A stretch of 64,000 nucleotides of DNA from Kribbella sp. VKM Ac-2568 (GTDB taxonomy: Bacteria; Actinomycetota; Actinomycetes; Propionibacteriales; Kribbellaceae), in assembly GCF_004345365.1 (NCBI RefSeq), contig NZ_SLVF01000015.1, forward strand, positions 166,250 through 230,249, read 5' to 3'. The position numbers and the translations under genes were made by a program. The notes below the pieces were generated by a model, which saw only the letters and a list, made by a program, of their open reading frames with translations, had not been told where the DNA came from and searched no databases. Shown here piece by piece: positions 56,249 to 64,000 of the stretch (position 1 is its first letter; each line of letters opens with the position of its first letter).

Positions 56249-57676
56249 GTGTTCCTGACGCTCGGTACCAGCTCGGCCGGCCTTGATGTTCCCGCGACGG
56301 ATCTGGGGTTCCTGTTGCACAAGAACCCCGCGCGCCCGCAGTCGGTGGAGGTCACCGGCGGCACAGCGCACGTGATCTACCCGGAGGCGACGGCTGAGCG
56401 GTGCACAGCGGCCGTGCTGCTCGAGATCGACCCGATCGCGCTGGTCCGGTCCCGCAAGGGCAAGGCCGCCGAGGGGTTCACGCTCGGCCAGTACGTCAAC
56501 GACCGCCCGTACGCCGCTTCCAGCCTGCTCGCTGTAGCCCTGGGCAAGTTGTTCCGTACTGCGATGAACGGCCGCTGCGACGCGCGTCCCGAACTGGCGG
56601 CCCGGGCGATCCCGCTGGAGATCCGCGTCCCGGCTCTGCCGTGCAGCGGTGGTTCGGCGCTCGCCGAGAGGCTGTTCGGGCCCCTCGGCTGGACGGTCGA
56701 TGCGCGCCGGGTCCCGCTCGACCCGGAGATCCCCGCCTGGGGCGACTCGCGGTACGTCGATCTGCGGCTGGAAGGGGTCGTCCGGCTCGCTGACGCGCTC
56801 AACCACCTCTACGTCCTGCTGCCGGTGCTCGACGACGCCAAGCACTACTGGGTCGGAGCCGACGAGGTGGAGAAGCTGGTCCGCGCCGGTGAGGGCTGGC
56901 TCGGCGCGCACCCGGAGAAGGAGCTGATCTCCCGGCGCTACCTCGCGCACCGCCGCAGCCTGACCGACTCTGCACTCGAGAGGCTGGCCGAGGCTGACGG
57001 CAACGTTCTGGCCGATGAGGTCAGCGCTGAGGTCGGGGATGACTCGGGCGTGGTCTCGCTGGCCGTCCAGCGGCGTACTGCTGTGCTGGACGTACTGCGG
57101 GACGTGGGCGCGCGCCGGGTCGCCGATCTGGGCTGCGGCGAGGGGCTCCTGGTCGCCGAACTGCTGAAGGACGGGCGGTATGACGAGGTGGTCGCCACTG
57201 ACGTCTCGGCTCGGGCGCTCACGTTCGCCGAGCGGCGGCTGCACGTGGCGGACATGTCCGATCGCCAGCGGGAGCGGCTGCGGCTCTTCCAGTCGTCCGT
57301 GACGTACTCCGATGCTCGGCTGGCCGGGCTCGATGCCGCAGTGCTGATGGAGGTGGTCGAGCATGTCGATCCGCCTCGGCTGCCGGCTCTCGCGCGGGCG
57401 GTCTTCGGCGCGGCTCGGCCTGGTGCTGTGGTGGTCACGACGCCCAACTCGGAGTACAACGTGCGGTTCGAGAAGCTGGCAGCCAGGGCTTTCCGGCACC
57501 CGGATCACCGGTTCGAGTGGACCCGGGCGGAGTTTCGGGAGTGGGCGGCGACGGTGTGTCGCACGTACGGGTATGAGGTGGAGTTCCGGGCGGTCGGCCC
57601 GGATGACCCGGAGGTCGGTCCGCCGACCCAGCTCGCGCTGTTCCGCCAGGCCGCTCGGCTGAAGGAGGTCGGGTGA
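56249..57676 (+). CDS. hen1: Hen1 RNA 3'-terminal 2'-O-methyltransferase
   Basis: 475 residues. The N-terminal regulatory domain has VPATDLGFLLHKNPARPQSV. The methyltransferase half starts near residue 285: RVADLGCGEGLLVAELLKD, the metal-ligand MEVVEHVDPPRL, and HPDHRFEWTRAEFREWA. These are the E-x-x-E-H and H residues that bind Mg or Mn. Bacterial Hen1 marks the 3' end at a break before Pnkp repairs it, so the repaired RNA cannot be cut again. GTG 56249 was chosen from the family N-terminus. The stop overlaps pnkp. Confidence 0.93.
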   Translation: MFLTLGTSSAGLDVPATDLGFLLHKNPARPQSVEVTGGTAHVIYPEATAERCTAAVLLEIDPIALVRSRKGKAAEGFTLGQYVNDRPYAASSLLAVALGKLFRTAMNGRCDARPELAARAIPLEIRVPALPCSGGSALAERLFGPLGWTVDARRVPLDPEIPAWGDSRYVDLRLEGVVRLADALNHLYVLLPVLDDAKHYWVGADEVEKLVRAGEGWLGAHPEKELISRRYLAHRRSLTDSALERLAEADGNVLADEVSAEVGDDSGVVSLAVQRRTAVLDVLRDVGARRVADLGCGEGLLVAELLKDGRYDEVVATDVSARALTFAERRLHVADMSDRQRERLRLFQSSVTYSDARLAGLDAAVLMEVVEHVDPPRLPALARAVFGAARPGAVVVTTPNSEYNVRFEKLAARAFRHPDHRFEWTRAEFREWAATVCRTYGYEVEFRAVGPDDPEVGPPTQLALFRQAARLKEVG

Positions 57677-60201
57677 TGGCGCGGATCGAGGTGCCGGCGC
57701 TGAGCCTGGTGGTGCTGGTCGGGGTGAGCGGGTCGGGGAAGTCGACCTTCGCGCGGAAGCACTTCCTCGGCACCGAGGTGATCTCCAGTGACTTCTGCCG
57801 CGGGCTGGTCTCCGACGACGAGAACGACCAGGCGGCCACGAAGGACGCGTTCGAGGTACTGAACTTCATCGCGGGCAAACGGCTCGCGGCCGGCCGGCTG
57901 ACGGTGATCGACGCGACCAACGTGCAGCCGGAGGCACGCAAGGAACTGGTTGCGCTGGCCCGCGAGCACGACGTGTTGCCGGTGGCAATCGTCCTGGATC
58001 CGCCAGAGCGGGTCTGCCTGGAGCGGAACGAGCAGCGGCCGGACCGGAACTTCGGTGCCAAGGTGATCGCCCGGCAGAAGTCGCAACTGCGGCGGGGGCT
58101 GAAAAGCCTGAAGCGGGAGGGATTCCGCGGTGTCCACGTGCTCACAGGCGTGGACGAGATCGATGCCGCGAGCATCGAGCGGACCCGGCTGTTCAACGAT
58201 CTGACGGACCAGACCGGGCCGTTCGACATCGTCGGCGACATCCACGGCTGCCGGGCCGAGCTCGAGCAACTGCTGACGACACTGGGCTACGAGATCAGCC
58301 GCGACGCCGATGGCCGTGCGGTGGATGCCACGCACCCGTCGCGGCGAGCCGTCTTTGTCGGCGACCTGGTCGACCGCGGTCCGGACACGCCCGGTGTACT
58401 GCGGCTGGTGATGGGAATGGTTGCCGCCGGCCACGCCTACTGCGTACCCGGCAACCACGAGGACAAGTTGCTCAAGACACTGCGCGGCAAGAACGTGAAG
58501 GTGAGCCACGGCCTGGAGGAATCGCTCGCCCAACTGGCCGCCGAGCCGGAGGAGTTCCGCGCCGAGGTGATGACCTTCATCGACGGCCTGATCTCGCACT
58601 ACGTCTTCGACGAGGGCAAGCTCGTCGTCTCGCACGCGGGCCTGGTCGAGCGGATGCACGGACGCGCCTCGGGCCGGGTCCGCTCGTTCTGCCTGTACGG
58701 CGAGACGACGGGGGAGACGGACGAGTTCGGCCTGCCGGTCCGGTATCCCTGGGCTCAGGACTACCGCGGCCGCGCGATGGTCGTCTACGGCCACACCCCG
58801 ACGCCCGACCCCGAGTGGATCAACAACACGATCTGCCTGGACACCGGCTGCGTGTTCGGCGGCTCCCTCACGGCTCTGCGATATCCCGAGCGGGAGCTGG
58901 TCGCAGTACAGGCCGCGCAGGAGTACTACGCGCCGGCGAAGCCGTTGCACGTGGCAAGTGCTCCGGCGCGCGAGCCCGACGTCCTGGACATCGCCGATGT
59001 GACCGGGCGACGGGTGGTCGAGACCGCCCACCACGGCCGGTTGAGCGTGCGCGCGGAGCAGGCGGGGGCGGCGCTCGAGGTGATGAGCCGGTTCGCGATC
59101 GATCCTCGCTTCCTGCTCTATCTGCCGCCGACGATGAGCCCGGTGGCGACCTCGTCAGTGCCTGGGCTGCTCGAACACCCGGAGCAGGCCTTCGAGGCGT
59201 TCAAGGGTCAGGGCGTCACGGAGCTGGTGTGCGAGGAGAAGCACATGGGCTCGCGGGCGGTGGTTCTGCTGACCCGGGATGATGACGTCGCCGAGAAGCG
59301 GTTCGGCCTGGCCGGCCGGGGTGCCGTGCACACGCGGACCGGGCGGTCGTTCTTCGACGCCTCATTGACGGACGAACTGCTGCTTCGGCTGCGCGAGGTG
59401 GCTGTGGAGGCCGGGCTGTTCGAGGAGCTCGACACGGCGTGGCTGCTGCTGGATGCGGAGCTGCTGCCGTGGAGTGCGAAGGCGATCGACCTCCTGCGCA
59501 ACCAGTACGCCGCTGTCGGCGCTGCTGCTCGTTCTTCTTTGCCTGCCGCAACTGCTGCGCTGGAATCCGCTGCTGCGGCAGGGCTTGAGGTTGGTGAGCT
59601 GCTCGCGCGGACGCGGCGGAGGGCGGTCAACGCTTCGCTCTTCAGTGAGGCGTACCGGCGATACTGCTGGCCGACCGAAGGGCTTGACGGAGTTCGGCTG
59701 GCTCCGTTCCAACTGCTGGCGACGGAAGGTCGGACGTTCGAGGAGATGCCGCACGCTTGGCATCTCGCGTTGGCTGACCGGATGGTTGCCGCGGGTCCTT
59801 CGTTGATCACGGCCACTCAGCGGCTCTTCGTCGACGCGAAGTCGTGGGCTGAGGGGGTCGCTTGGTGGGAGGAGCTCACGGGCGCCGGCGGTGAGGGGAT
59901 GGTCGTGAAGCCGGCGGCGAACCTGGTCCGGACCGCCAAGGGACTCGCCCAGCCGGGACTGAAGGTCCGCGGGCAGGAGTATCTCCGGATCATCTACGGA
60001 CCGGACTACACCGAGCCGGCGAACTTCGAGCGCCTTCGCGACCGGAACCTCGGCCACAAACGCTCGATGGCACTGCGCGAGTACGCCCTCGGCCTGGAAG
60101 CCCTGGAGCGAGCCGCGCGCGGAGAGCCACTCTGGCGCATCCACGAATGCGTCTTCGCCGTCCTGGCGCTGGAGTCCGAGCCCGTCGACCCGCGGCTCTA
60201 G
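57676..60201 (+). CDS. pnkp: Polynucleotide kinase-phosphatase-ligase for RNA repair
   Basis: 841 residues in three domains. The kinase (1-170) has the P-loop VVLVGVSGSGKSTFARKHF, followed by SSDFCRGLVSDDEND. The phosphatase (about 180-430) has FDIVGDIHGCRAELE, VFVGDLVDRGPDTPG, VPGNHEDKLLK and VVYGHTPTP. The ligase (about 475-841) has the nucleotide-binding lysine in CEEKHMGSRAVVL and EGMVVKPAANLVRTA. The enzyme repairs 2',3'-cyclic phosphate breaks such as those made by tRNA-cutting ribotoxins. A strong AAGGAGG ahead of GTG 57673/ATG 57676 and an overlap with hen1 make them one operon. Confidence 0.96.
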   Translation: MARIEVPALSLVVLVGVSGSGKSTFARKHFLGTEVISSDFCRGLVSDDENDQAATKDAFEVLNFIAGKRLAAGRLTVIDATNVQPEARKELVALAREHDVLPVAIVLDPPERVCLERNEQRPDRNFGAKVIARQKSQLRRGLKSLKREGFRGVHVLTGVDEIDAASIERTRLFNDLTDQTGPFDIVGDIHGCRAELEQLLTTLGYEISRDADGRAVDATHPSRRAVFVGDLVDRGPDTPGVLRLVMGMVAAGHAYCVPGNHEDKLLKTLRGKNVKVSHGLEESLAQLAAEPEEFRAEVMTFIDGLISHYVFDEGKLVVSHAGLVERMHGRASGRVRSFCLYGETTGETDEFGLPVRYPWAQDYRGRAMVVYGHTPTPDPEWINNTICLDTGCVFGGSLTALRYPERELVAVQAAQEYYAPAKPLHVASAPAREPDVLDIADVTGRRVVETAHHGRLSVRAEQAGAALEVMSRFAIDPRFLLYLPPTMSPVATSSVPGLLEHPEQAFEAFKGQGVTELVCEEKHMGSRAVVLLTRDDDVAEKRFGLAGRGAVHTRTGRSFFDASLTDELLLRLREVAVEAGLFEELDTAWLLLDAELLPWSAKAIDLLRNQYAAVGAAARSSLPAATAALESAAAAGLEVGELLARTRRRAVNASLFSEAYRRYCWPTEGLDGVRLAPFQLLATEGRTFEEMPHAWHLALADRMVAAGPSLITATQRLFVDAKSWAEGVAWWEELTGAGGEGMVVKPAANLVRTAKGLAQPGLKVRGQEYLRIIYGPDYTEPANFERLRDRNLGHKRSMALREYALGLEALERAARGEPLWRIHECVFAVLALESEPVDPRL

Positions 60202-60791
60202 CGGCGTTGGTCCTGGAGCAAGCCGTCGAGGGCGGCCGACGAGATTGCGTCGGCCTCCTCGGCGGTGAGCGGGGCGTGGCCGGTCATCAGGCGGAAGATC
60301 AGCGGGCCGAAGAGGATGTCGGTTGCTGTGCCTGCGGTGATGCCCGGGTCGACCTCGCCGCGGTCGAGTGCGCGCTGCCAGAGCTCGGCGATCGCGACTC
60401 GCCTGGCGTCCAGGAAGTACTCCCGGAAGTACGGCGCGGCCGCCGGGTCGGTGACGGAGGCGGCCAGCAACTGGGCGAACACCCTCCCGTTCGACCCGGC
60501 GTAGAAGGCGCTCACCCGGCGCACCTGTTCGGTCAGATCGCCGCGCGCGGATCCCGTGTCCGGCAACGGGATCGCGGCCGCCATCTGCTTGCCGAACGCC
60601 TCGGCGGCGATCGCCGTACGCGACGGCCAGTGCTTGTAGATCGTTGCCTTGCTCACCCCGGATTGCGCGCTGATCGCGTCGACCGTTGCCGCCGGCAGCC
60701 CGCCGTCGGCCAGCAGTTCCTGGGTCGCACAGAGCACCGAGTCCTTCGCCTTCAGGCTGCGCGGGTGCGACGACTGCTCGAACATCGTCAC
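60198..60791 (-). CDS. TetR-family regulator, third gene of the AKR-SDR operon
   Basis: Up to 197 residues. The HTH is TVDAISAQSGVSKATIYKHW at about residues 36-55, with PSRTAIAAEAFG. A helical C-terminal domain contains FREYFLDARRVAIAELWQRA. GTG 60791 overlaps the SDR stop; ATG 60785 is a close alternative. It probably represses its own operon through the site at 62499-62518. The 3' end overlaps the pnkp stop by four bases. Confidence 0.87.
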   Translation of the reverse strand: MTMFEQSSHPRSLKAKDSVLCATQELLADGGLPAATVDAISAQSGVSKATIYKHWPSRTAIAAEAFGKQMAAAIPLPDTGSARGDLTEQVRRVSAFYAGSNGRVFAQLLAASVTDPAAAPYFREYFLDARRVAIAELWQRALDRGEVDPGITAGTATDILFGPLIFRLMTGHAPLTAEEADAISSAALDGLLQDQRR

Positions 60792-61621
60792 GACGGTCCG
60801 ACATCCTCATGGTCAGTCGAGACCGAGATCTTCCGCCAGCGATCGAGCTCCGACTGGACCAGCTCGAGCTTGGCTTCGACCCGGGCGACCGCGTCGGACC
60901 CGAGCTGGATCCGCAGCGGAGGATCGGCCAGATCGGCGAGGTCCACGATTGCGGCCGCGGCCTTGACCGGATCACCGGGCTGGGCATGGTTGCGCTCGGC
61001 CATCAGTTCCCGGACCTTGCCGACGGTGCCGGCGTAGTCGTCGAGCTGCCCGTCGGCTGTGTGCAGGCTGGACCCGTCCAGGAAGTCCGTGCGGAAGAGC
61101 CCCGGCTCGACGATCGTGACGTGCACCCCCAGCGGCTGCAGTTCGGCGTACAGGGCCTCGGAAAAGCCCTCGACGGCGAACTTGGTGGCGGCGTAGACAC
61201 CCCAGCCCGGCGTACCGGTGAAGCCGCCGACGGAGCTGATCGAGATGACGCGGCCCGAGCGCTGGCTCCGCAGTACCGGCAGCACCGCGCGCTGGACGTT
61301 GAGCGTGCCGAACACGTTGGTGTCGAAGACCGCCCGGGCCGCCGAGTCGCTCACCTCCTCGACCGCGCCGAGCAGCCCGCGCCCCGCATTGTTGACCAGC
61401 ACATCGATCCGCCCGAACCTCTGTACTGCGGAGTCGACCGCCGCGCGCGCCTGATTCTCATCGGTGACGTCGAGCGCGAGTGCCAGCACGTCGTCTCCGC
61501 TGAACGGGATGTCCTCGGGCTTCCGCGCGGTCGCGACCACCTGGTTGCCACGAGCAAGGGCCTCCTTGACGATCTCGGCGCCGAACCCGCGCGAGGCGCC
61601 GGTGACGAACCAGACGCTCAC
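60788..61621 (-). CDS. Short-chain dehydrogenase/reductase
   Basis: 277 residues. The cofactor site is WFVTGASRGFGAEIVKEALA. Further signs are NNAGRGLLGAVEEVSD, the catalytic SISSVGGFTGTPGWGVYAAT with Y-x-x-x-K, and VEPGLFRTDFLDG. This is the classic SDR layout with an extended C-terminus. ATG 61621 overlaps the aldo/keto reductase stop, so the two are coupled. Confidence 0.9.
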   Translation of the reverse strand: MSVWFVTGASRGFGAEIVKEALARGNQVVATARKPEDIPFSGDDVLALALDVTDENQARAAVDSAVQRFGRIDVLVNNAGRGLLGAVEEVSDSAARAVFDTNVFGTLNVQRAVLPVLRSQRSGRVISISSVGGFTGTPGWGVYAATKFAVEGFSEALYAELQPLGVHVTIVEPGLFRTDFLDGSSLHTADGQLDDYAGTVGKVRELMAERNHAQPGDPVKAAAAIVDLADLADPPLRIQLGSDAVARVEAKLELVQSELDRWRKISVSTDHEDVGPS

Positions 61622-62484
61622 CGGCTCACCGCGTCGGTCAGCCGGTTGAACTCCTCGTCACTGAGCTCGACCTTGGCGGCGTTGATGTTGTCCTCGACGT
61701 GTGCGACCGAGGAGGTGCCGGGGATCGGCAGCATCACGGGGGAGCGCTTGAGGAGCCACGCGAGCGCTAGCTGCGAGGGGCTGGCGTCGTGCTCACGGGC
61801 GATCTCGTCGAGCGGGCCGCCGGCCTTGGCAAGACCACCCGTCGCGAGGGGGAACCACGGGATGAAGCCGAGGTTGTTCTGCTCGGCGTACTCGAGGACG
61901 GGCTCGGCGTCGCGCTGGCTGAGGTTGTAGAGGTTCTGCACGGACACGATCGGGGCGATCGCGGCCGCCTCCCGGATCTCCTCGACGCTGACCTCGGACA
62001 GCCCGATGTGGCGGATCTTGCCCTCGACCTGCAGCTTGGCGAGCTCACCGATCTGGTCCGCCACGGGGACCTTCGGGTCGATCCGGTGCAACTGGAGCAG
62101 ATCGATCCGCTCGAGCCCGAGATTCCGCAGACTCAGCTCGACCTGCTGGCGGAGGTACTCCGGCCGCCCGAGCGGAACCCAGCCGCCCGGCCCGGTCCGC
62201 GCGAACCCGGCCTTGGTGGCGATCACCAGGTCGTCGGCGTACGGGTGGAGCGCCTTCTTGAGCAGCAGGTCCGCGGTGAACGGGCCGTAGGCGTCGGCCG
62301 TGTCGATGAAGTTCACCCCGAGCTCGACCGCGCGCCGCAGTACCCGGACCGCCTCGTCCGGATCCCGGGACTCGCCCCACACCCCTTCGCCGGGAAGCTG
62401 CATCGTCCCGTAGCCCAACCGCCGGACAGTGAGGTCGCCTCCGATGGTGAACTCCCCGGCGGCGCCCGCAACTGCTTCGCTCAT
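61618..62484 (-). CDS. Aldo/keto reductase, first gene of the TetR-controlled operon
   Basis: 288 residues. The tetrad is in FIDTADAYGPFTADLLLKKA (Asp, Tyr), VIATKAGFARTGPGGWVPLG (Lys) and IDLLQLHRIDPKVPVADQIG (His). C-terminal cofactor loop: VMLPIPGTSSVAHVEDNINA. NADPH is the expected cofactor. The substrate is unknown. An inverted-repeat operator at 62499-62518 lies directly upstream. Confidence 0.9.
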   Translation of the reverse strand: MSEAVAGAAGEFTIGGDLTVRRLGYGTMQLPGEGVWGESRDPDEAVRVLRRAVELGVNFIDTADAYGPFTADLLLKKALHPYADDLVIATKAGFARTGPGGWVPLGRPEYLRQQVELSLRNLGLERIDLLQLHRIDPKVPVADQIGELAKLQVEGKIRHIGLSEVSVEEIREAAAIAPIVSVQNLYNLSQRDAEPVLEYAEQNNLGFIPWFPLATGGLAKAGGPLDEIAREHDASPSQLALAWLLKRSPVMLPIPGTSSVAHVEDNINAAKVELSDEEFNRLTDAVSR

Positions 62485-62498
62485 GTCCTTCTCCTAAC

Positions 62499-62518
62499 TG
62501 AACTAAACGTACAGTTCA
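62499..62518. promoter_or_regulatory. Inverted-repeat operator of the AKR-SDR-TetR operon
   Basis: TGAACT (62499-62504) and AGTTCA (62513-62518) flank the 8-bp spacer AAACGTAC. The site is 15 bp upstream of the aldo/keto reductase start, where a TetR repressor would block transcription. Confidence 0.65.
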
Positions 62519-62580
62519 CATTAGCTCGGTCAGCCCCGGACACAAGCGGTGAATCAGCAGGCAGCAGCGGGGTGGCGTGG

Positions 62581-63174
62581 TCAGAGGAGTTGGCGTTCGA
62601 GGGAGGTGGCGACCCAGTCCTCGAACTCCTCGGTGGTCCAGCCCGACTCGGTGACGAGTTCGCGGTAGACGCCGGGCGCGGCGAGAGCGCGGTAGATCGC
62701 CTGGGCCTGCTTCACCGGGACCGCGAGGTGCTGCTTCATCGAGGCGATGATGGCGTCCATCACCTCGTTGCGGCCGGCAAGTTTCGACCGCAGCAACGCC
62801 CGGGTCTCGGCGCTCTCGTCGGTGGCGGCCTCGAAGATGAGGACGACGTCGAAGCCGGCGGAGTACAAATTCGTCAACCAGTGCGAGGCTTTCCGCAGTT
62901 TGGCGGCAGGCTCGGTCTCGGCCAGCACCTCGCCCGCCAACTCCCGCGCGCCGGCCCGCTGCAGCCAGAGGTCGCAGATCAGCGACAGGATCTCCCGCTT
63001 CGTCCCGAACGCCGAGTAGACCGTCCGTGTCGCGACCCCCGCCTGCTTGGCGATGGCGTCGATGCTCGTCGCGCCGTACCCGTCGGCCGCGAACAGCGCC
63101 CGCGCCGCCTCGGCGATCCGCACGCGGGTCGCCTCCGCCTGCTCCTGGCGATAGGTCTTGACGGACTCGGCCAT
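62581..63174 (-). CDS. TetR-family regulator
   Basis: 197 residues. HTH at about residues 35-62: TSIDAIAKQAGVATRTVYSA, followed by FGTKREILSLICDLWLQRAG. The C-terminal half has HWLTNLYSAGFDVVLIFEAA. It is divergent from the SnoaL-like gene at 63257, with two palindromes between, so it likely controls that gene. The ligand is unknown. Confidence 0.9.
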   Translation of the reverse strand: MAESVKTYRQEQAEATRVRIAEAARALFAADGYGATSIDAIAKQAGVATRTVYSAFGTKREILSLICDLWLQRAGARELAGEVLAETEPAAKLRKASHWLTNLYSAGFDVVLIFEAATDESAETRALLRSKLAGRNEVMDAIIASMKQHLAVPVKQAQAIYRALAAPGVYRELVTESGWTTEEFEDWVATSLERQLL

Positions 63175-63199
63175 GTGGGCACACTATCAATGTGTTCAG

Positions 63200-63235
63200 T
63201 GCAGTGCTACTGCAACGAATGCACCATCAGTGCAT
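63200..63235. promoter_or_regulatory. Two palindromes in the TetR-SnoaL divergent region
   Basis: TGCAGT-GCT-ACTGCA (63200-63214) and ATGCAC-CATCA-GTGCAT (63219-63235) are both perfect 6-bp inverted repeats, sharing a TGCA-rich core. They are five bases apart and lie 22 bp before the SnoaL-like start and about 26 bp before the regulator start. Confidence 0.68.
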
Positions 63236-63256
63236 CAAGATCTTTAGGGGGAACCC

Positions 63257-63691
63257 ATGCCAGTCACCACGCGTTCGGAAGCCTTCGTCGTGCTCGAGCG
63301 GATCCTGCGGGAGGGGTTCGCGGCCGGGAACGCCGACATCGTCGACGAGATCTGCTCGCCGGACCTGATCGAGCACCAGTTCGGCCTCGCCGGCAGCGGC
63401 GCGGAGGCCCGCGAGCACGTCAAGCAGGCGATCCGCGACGTCCACGCGATGATGCCGGACATCGTCTACACGATCGAGGACTCCGTGACGGTCGGAGACA
63501 CCGTCTGGCTCCGCGGTCGAGCCCGCGGTACTGCGACCGGCCCGTTCTTCGGCCCGCCCAGCAACGCGCCCGTCGACATCGCCCTCTTCGAGGTAGCCCG
63601 CGTCGTCAACGGCCGGATCGTCGAACACTGGGGCAACCCCGACCGCTTCGCCCTGCTAGCCCAAACCGGGATACTTGCCCGCCTGGGATGA
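63257..63691 (+). CDS. SnoaL-like polyketide-cyclase-fold protein
   Basis: 144 residues. Family features are DIVDEICSPDLIEHQFGLAG, REHVKQAIRDVHAMMPDIVY and WLRGRARGTATGPFFGPPSN, with a late VVNGRIVEHWGNPDRFALLA. This is the SnoaL/ester cyclase type, with D-x-x-x-E-H and H-W. An AGGGGG site precedes ATG 63257. Here it is probably a small enzyme controlled by the divergent TetR protein; the substrate is unknown. Confidence 0.85.
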   Translation: MPVTTRSEAFVVLERILREGFAAGNADIVDEICSPDLIEHQFGLAGSGAEAREHVKQAIRDVHAMMPDIVYTIEDSVTVGDTVWLRGRARGTATGPFFGPPSNAPVDIALFEVARVVNGRIVEHWGNPDRFALLAQTGILARLG

Positions 63692-63927
63692 CCTCCGTAC
63701 GCGCCTGGTCGCCCGGCCGGATCCCATCAGCCCGACCGATTTCGTCGAGCCGTCGTCCGAGGTAGTCCGCCAGAGTCCGAGACGCAGGTGGTCTTCGCGG
63801 ATATGGCTCGGATTGGTCGTTTTGCTTGCACTGCGGGTGGTTGCCCGCGGCATGGGTGCGGGTGGTTGGCGGTCTCCGCTGCGTGATGGTGCTGGTCGGG
63901 ATGGGGTGCGTCAAGAGAAGCCCTGTG
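63692..63927. other. Intergenic region, no supported gene
   Basis: Open frames exist on both strands, including a plus-strand one with a hydrophobic stretch (WLGLVVLLALRVVARG) at about 63805-63850. They lack ribosome sites and recognised domains. I see no hairpin or operator. Confidence 0.35.
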
Positions 63928-64000
63928 TCAAGCCGCCTGGTGTTGGTTGGGGTTGAGGAGGCGTTGGAGGGCTTGGTGTTGGGTGGGGTCGTAGGGGGTG
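63928..64000 (-). CDS. C-terminal end of an unidentified gene cut by the window edge
   Basis: The minus strand reads TPYDPTQHQALQRLLNPNQH, then QAA and TGA at 63928-63930. The T-P-Y-D-P and Q-R-L-L pieces look like a real coding tail, possibly from a transposase or integrase. Too little is inside the window to assign a family. Confidence 0.3.
   Translation of the reverse strand, partial: TPYDPTQHQALQRLLNPNQHQAA

Noticed and set aside
63606..63956. Coding frames on both strands in the last gap
   Set aside because: They lack ribosome sites and domains. Only the last 73 bases look like a gene end.
1..64000. tRNA or rRNA genes, riboswitches such as B12 or SAM, and complete insertion sequences
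   Set aside because: None was seen on reading both strands. A tRNAscan-SE or Rfam scan would be decisive; any hit other than rnpB would change this.

Overview
The window is very GC-rich chromosomal DNA with dense, strongly GC3-biased coding on both strands. Marker genes point to an actinobacterium: a WhiB-family protein, a mycothiol-type DinB protein, GlnA2/GlnE, a lysine/alanine-rich histone-like protein, DtxR/IdeR-type and Crp/GlxR-type operators, and several starts that look leaderless. The overall gene style suggests Kribbella or a related Propionibacteriales genus, but that is an inference. No tRNA, rRNA operon, CRISPR array or complete insertion sequence was seen.

Layout. 0-3.3 kb: end of an RNB-type ribonuclease, a TetR/GNAT pair with a shared operator, a dead MFS transporter, a DUF899 protein, rnpB and a DUF952 protein. 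3.4-6.9 kb: a complete fumarate reductase operon (small ORF-frdA-frdB-frdC-frdD) behind a perfect Crp-type site. 7-20 kb: DinB protein, a TetR/SnoaL operon, an S10 peptidase, gene remnants, map, a histone H1-like gene, a metal-receptor protein, a small Cys-rich gene under an iron box, Nudix, an aldo/keto reductase, panB with a huge disordered extension, and nadE. 20-23.7 kb: DUF418 remnant, a SnoaL protein and an HTTM/MauE-like/DCC membrane-redox group. 23.7-33.9 kb: nitrogen control (glnA2 and glnE), with a HupE-like permease and a secreted phosphoesterase/beta-propeller protein inserted between them. 34-42 kb: broken aminoglycoside-phosphotransferase-like gene, trmB, a GH78 rhamnosidase, and a four-gene lipid modification operon (FAD oxidoreductase, DUF1365, cyclopropane-fatty-acid-synthase-like, SDR). 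42-46.3 kb: a sulfur-uptake operon (ABC transporter plus TSUP exporter) preceded by a Cys-ending leader peptide. 46.3-50 kb: membrane protein, a 42-bp tandem repeat, WhiB, MerR-like, phosphatase and acetyltransferase genes. 50-55.5 kb: an aromatic leader peptide and terminator ahead of DAHP synthase, a Tat-exported phospholipase C, a YbaK deacylase, a SufR-like regulator and folE. 55.5-60.2 kb: a small phage-like protein and the Hen1-Pnkp RNA repair pair. 60-64 kb: two TetR-controlled units and a SnoaL protein, with a partial gene at the edge.

The most informative themes are regulatory. Two peptide-leader attenuation systems (Cys and Trp/Phe/Tyr), a Crp box, an iron box and four TetR-type operators can be read directly. 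The most unusual gene products are the PanB fusion, the coupled permease/phosphoesterase-propeller pair and the iron-box-controlled Cys-rich miniprotein. At least five genes are decayed, mostly transport or resistance-type genes.
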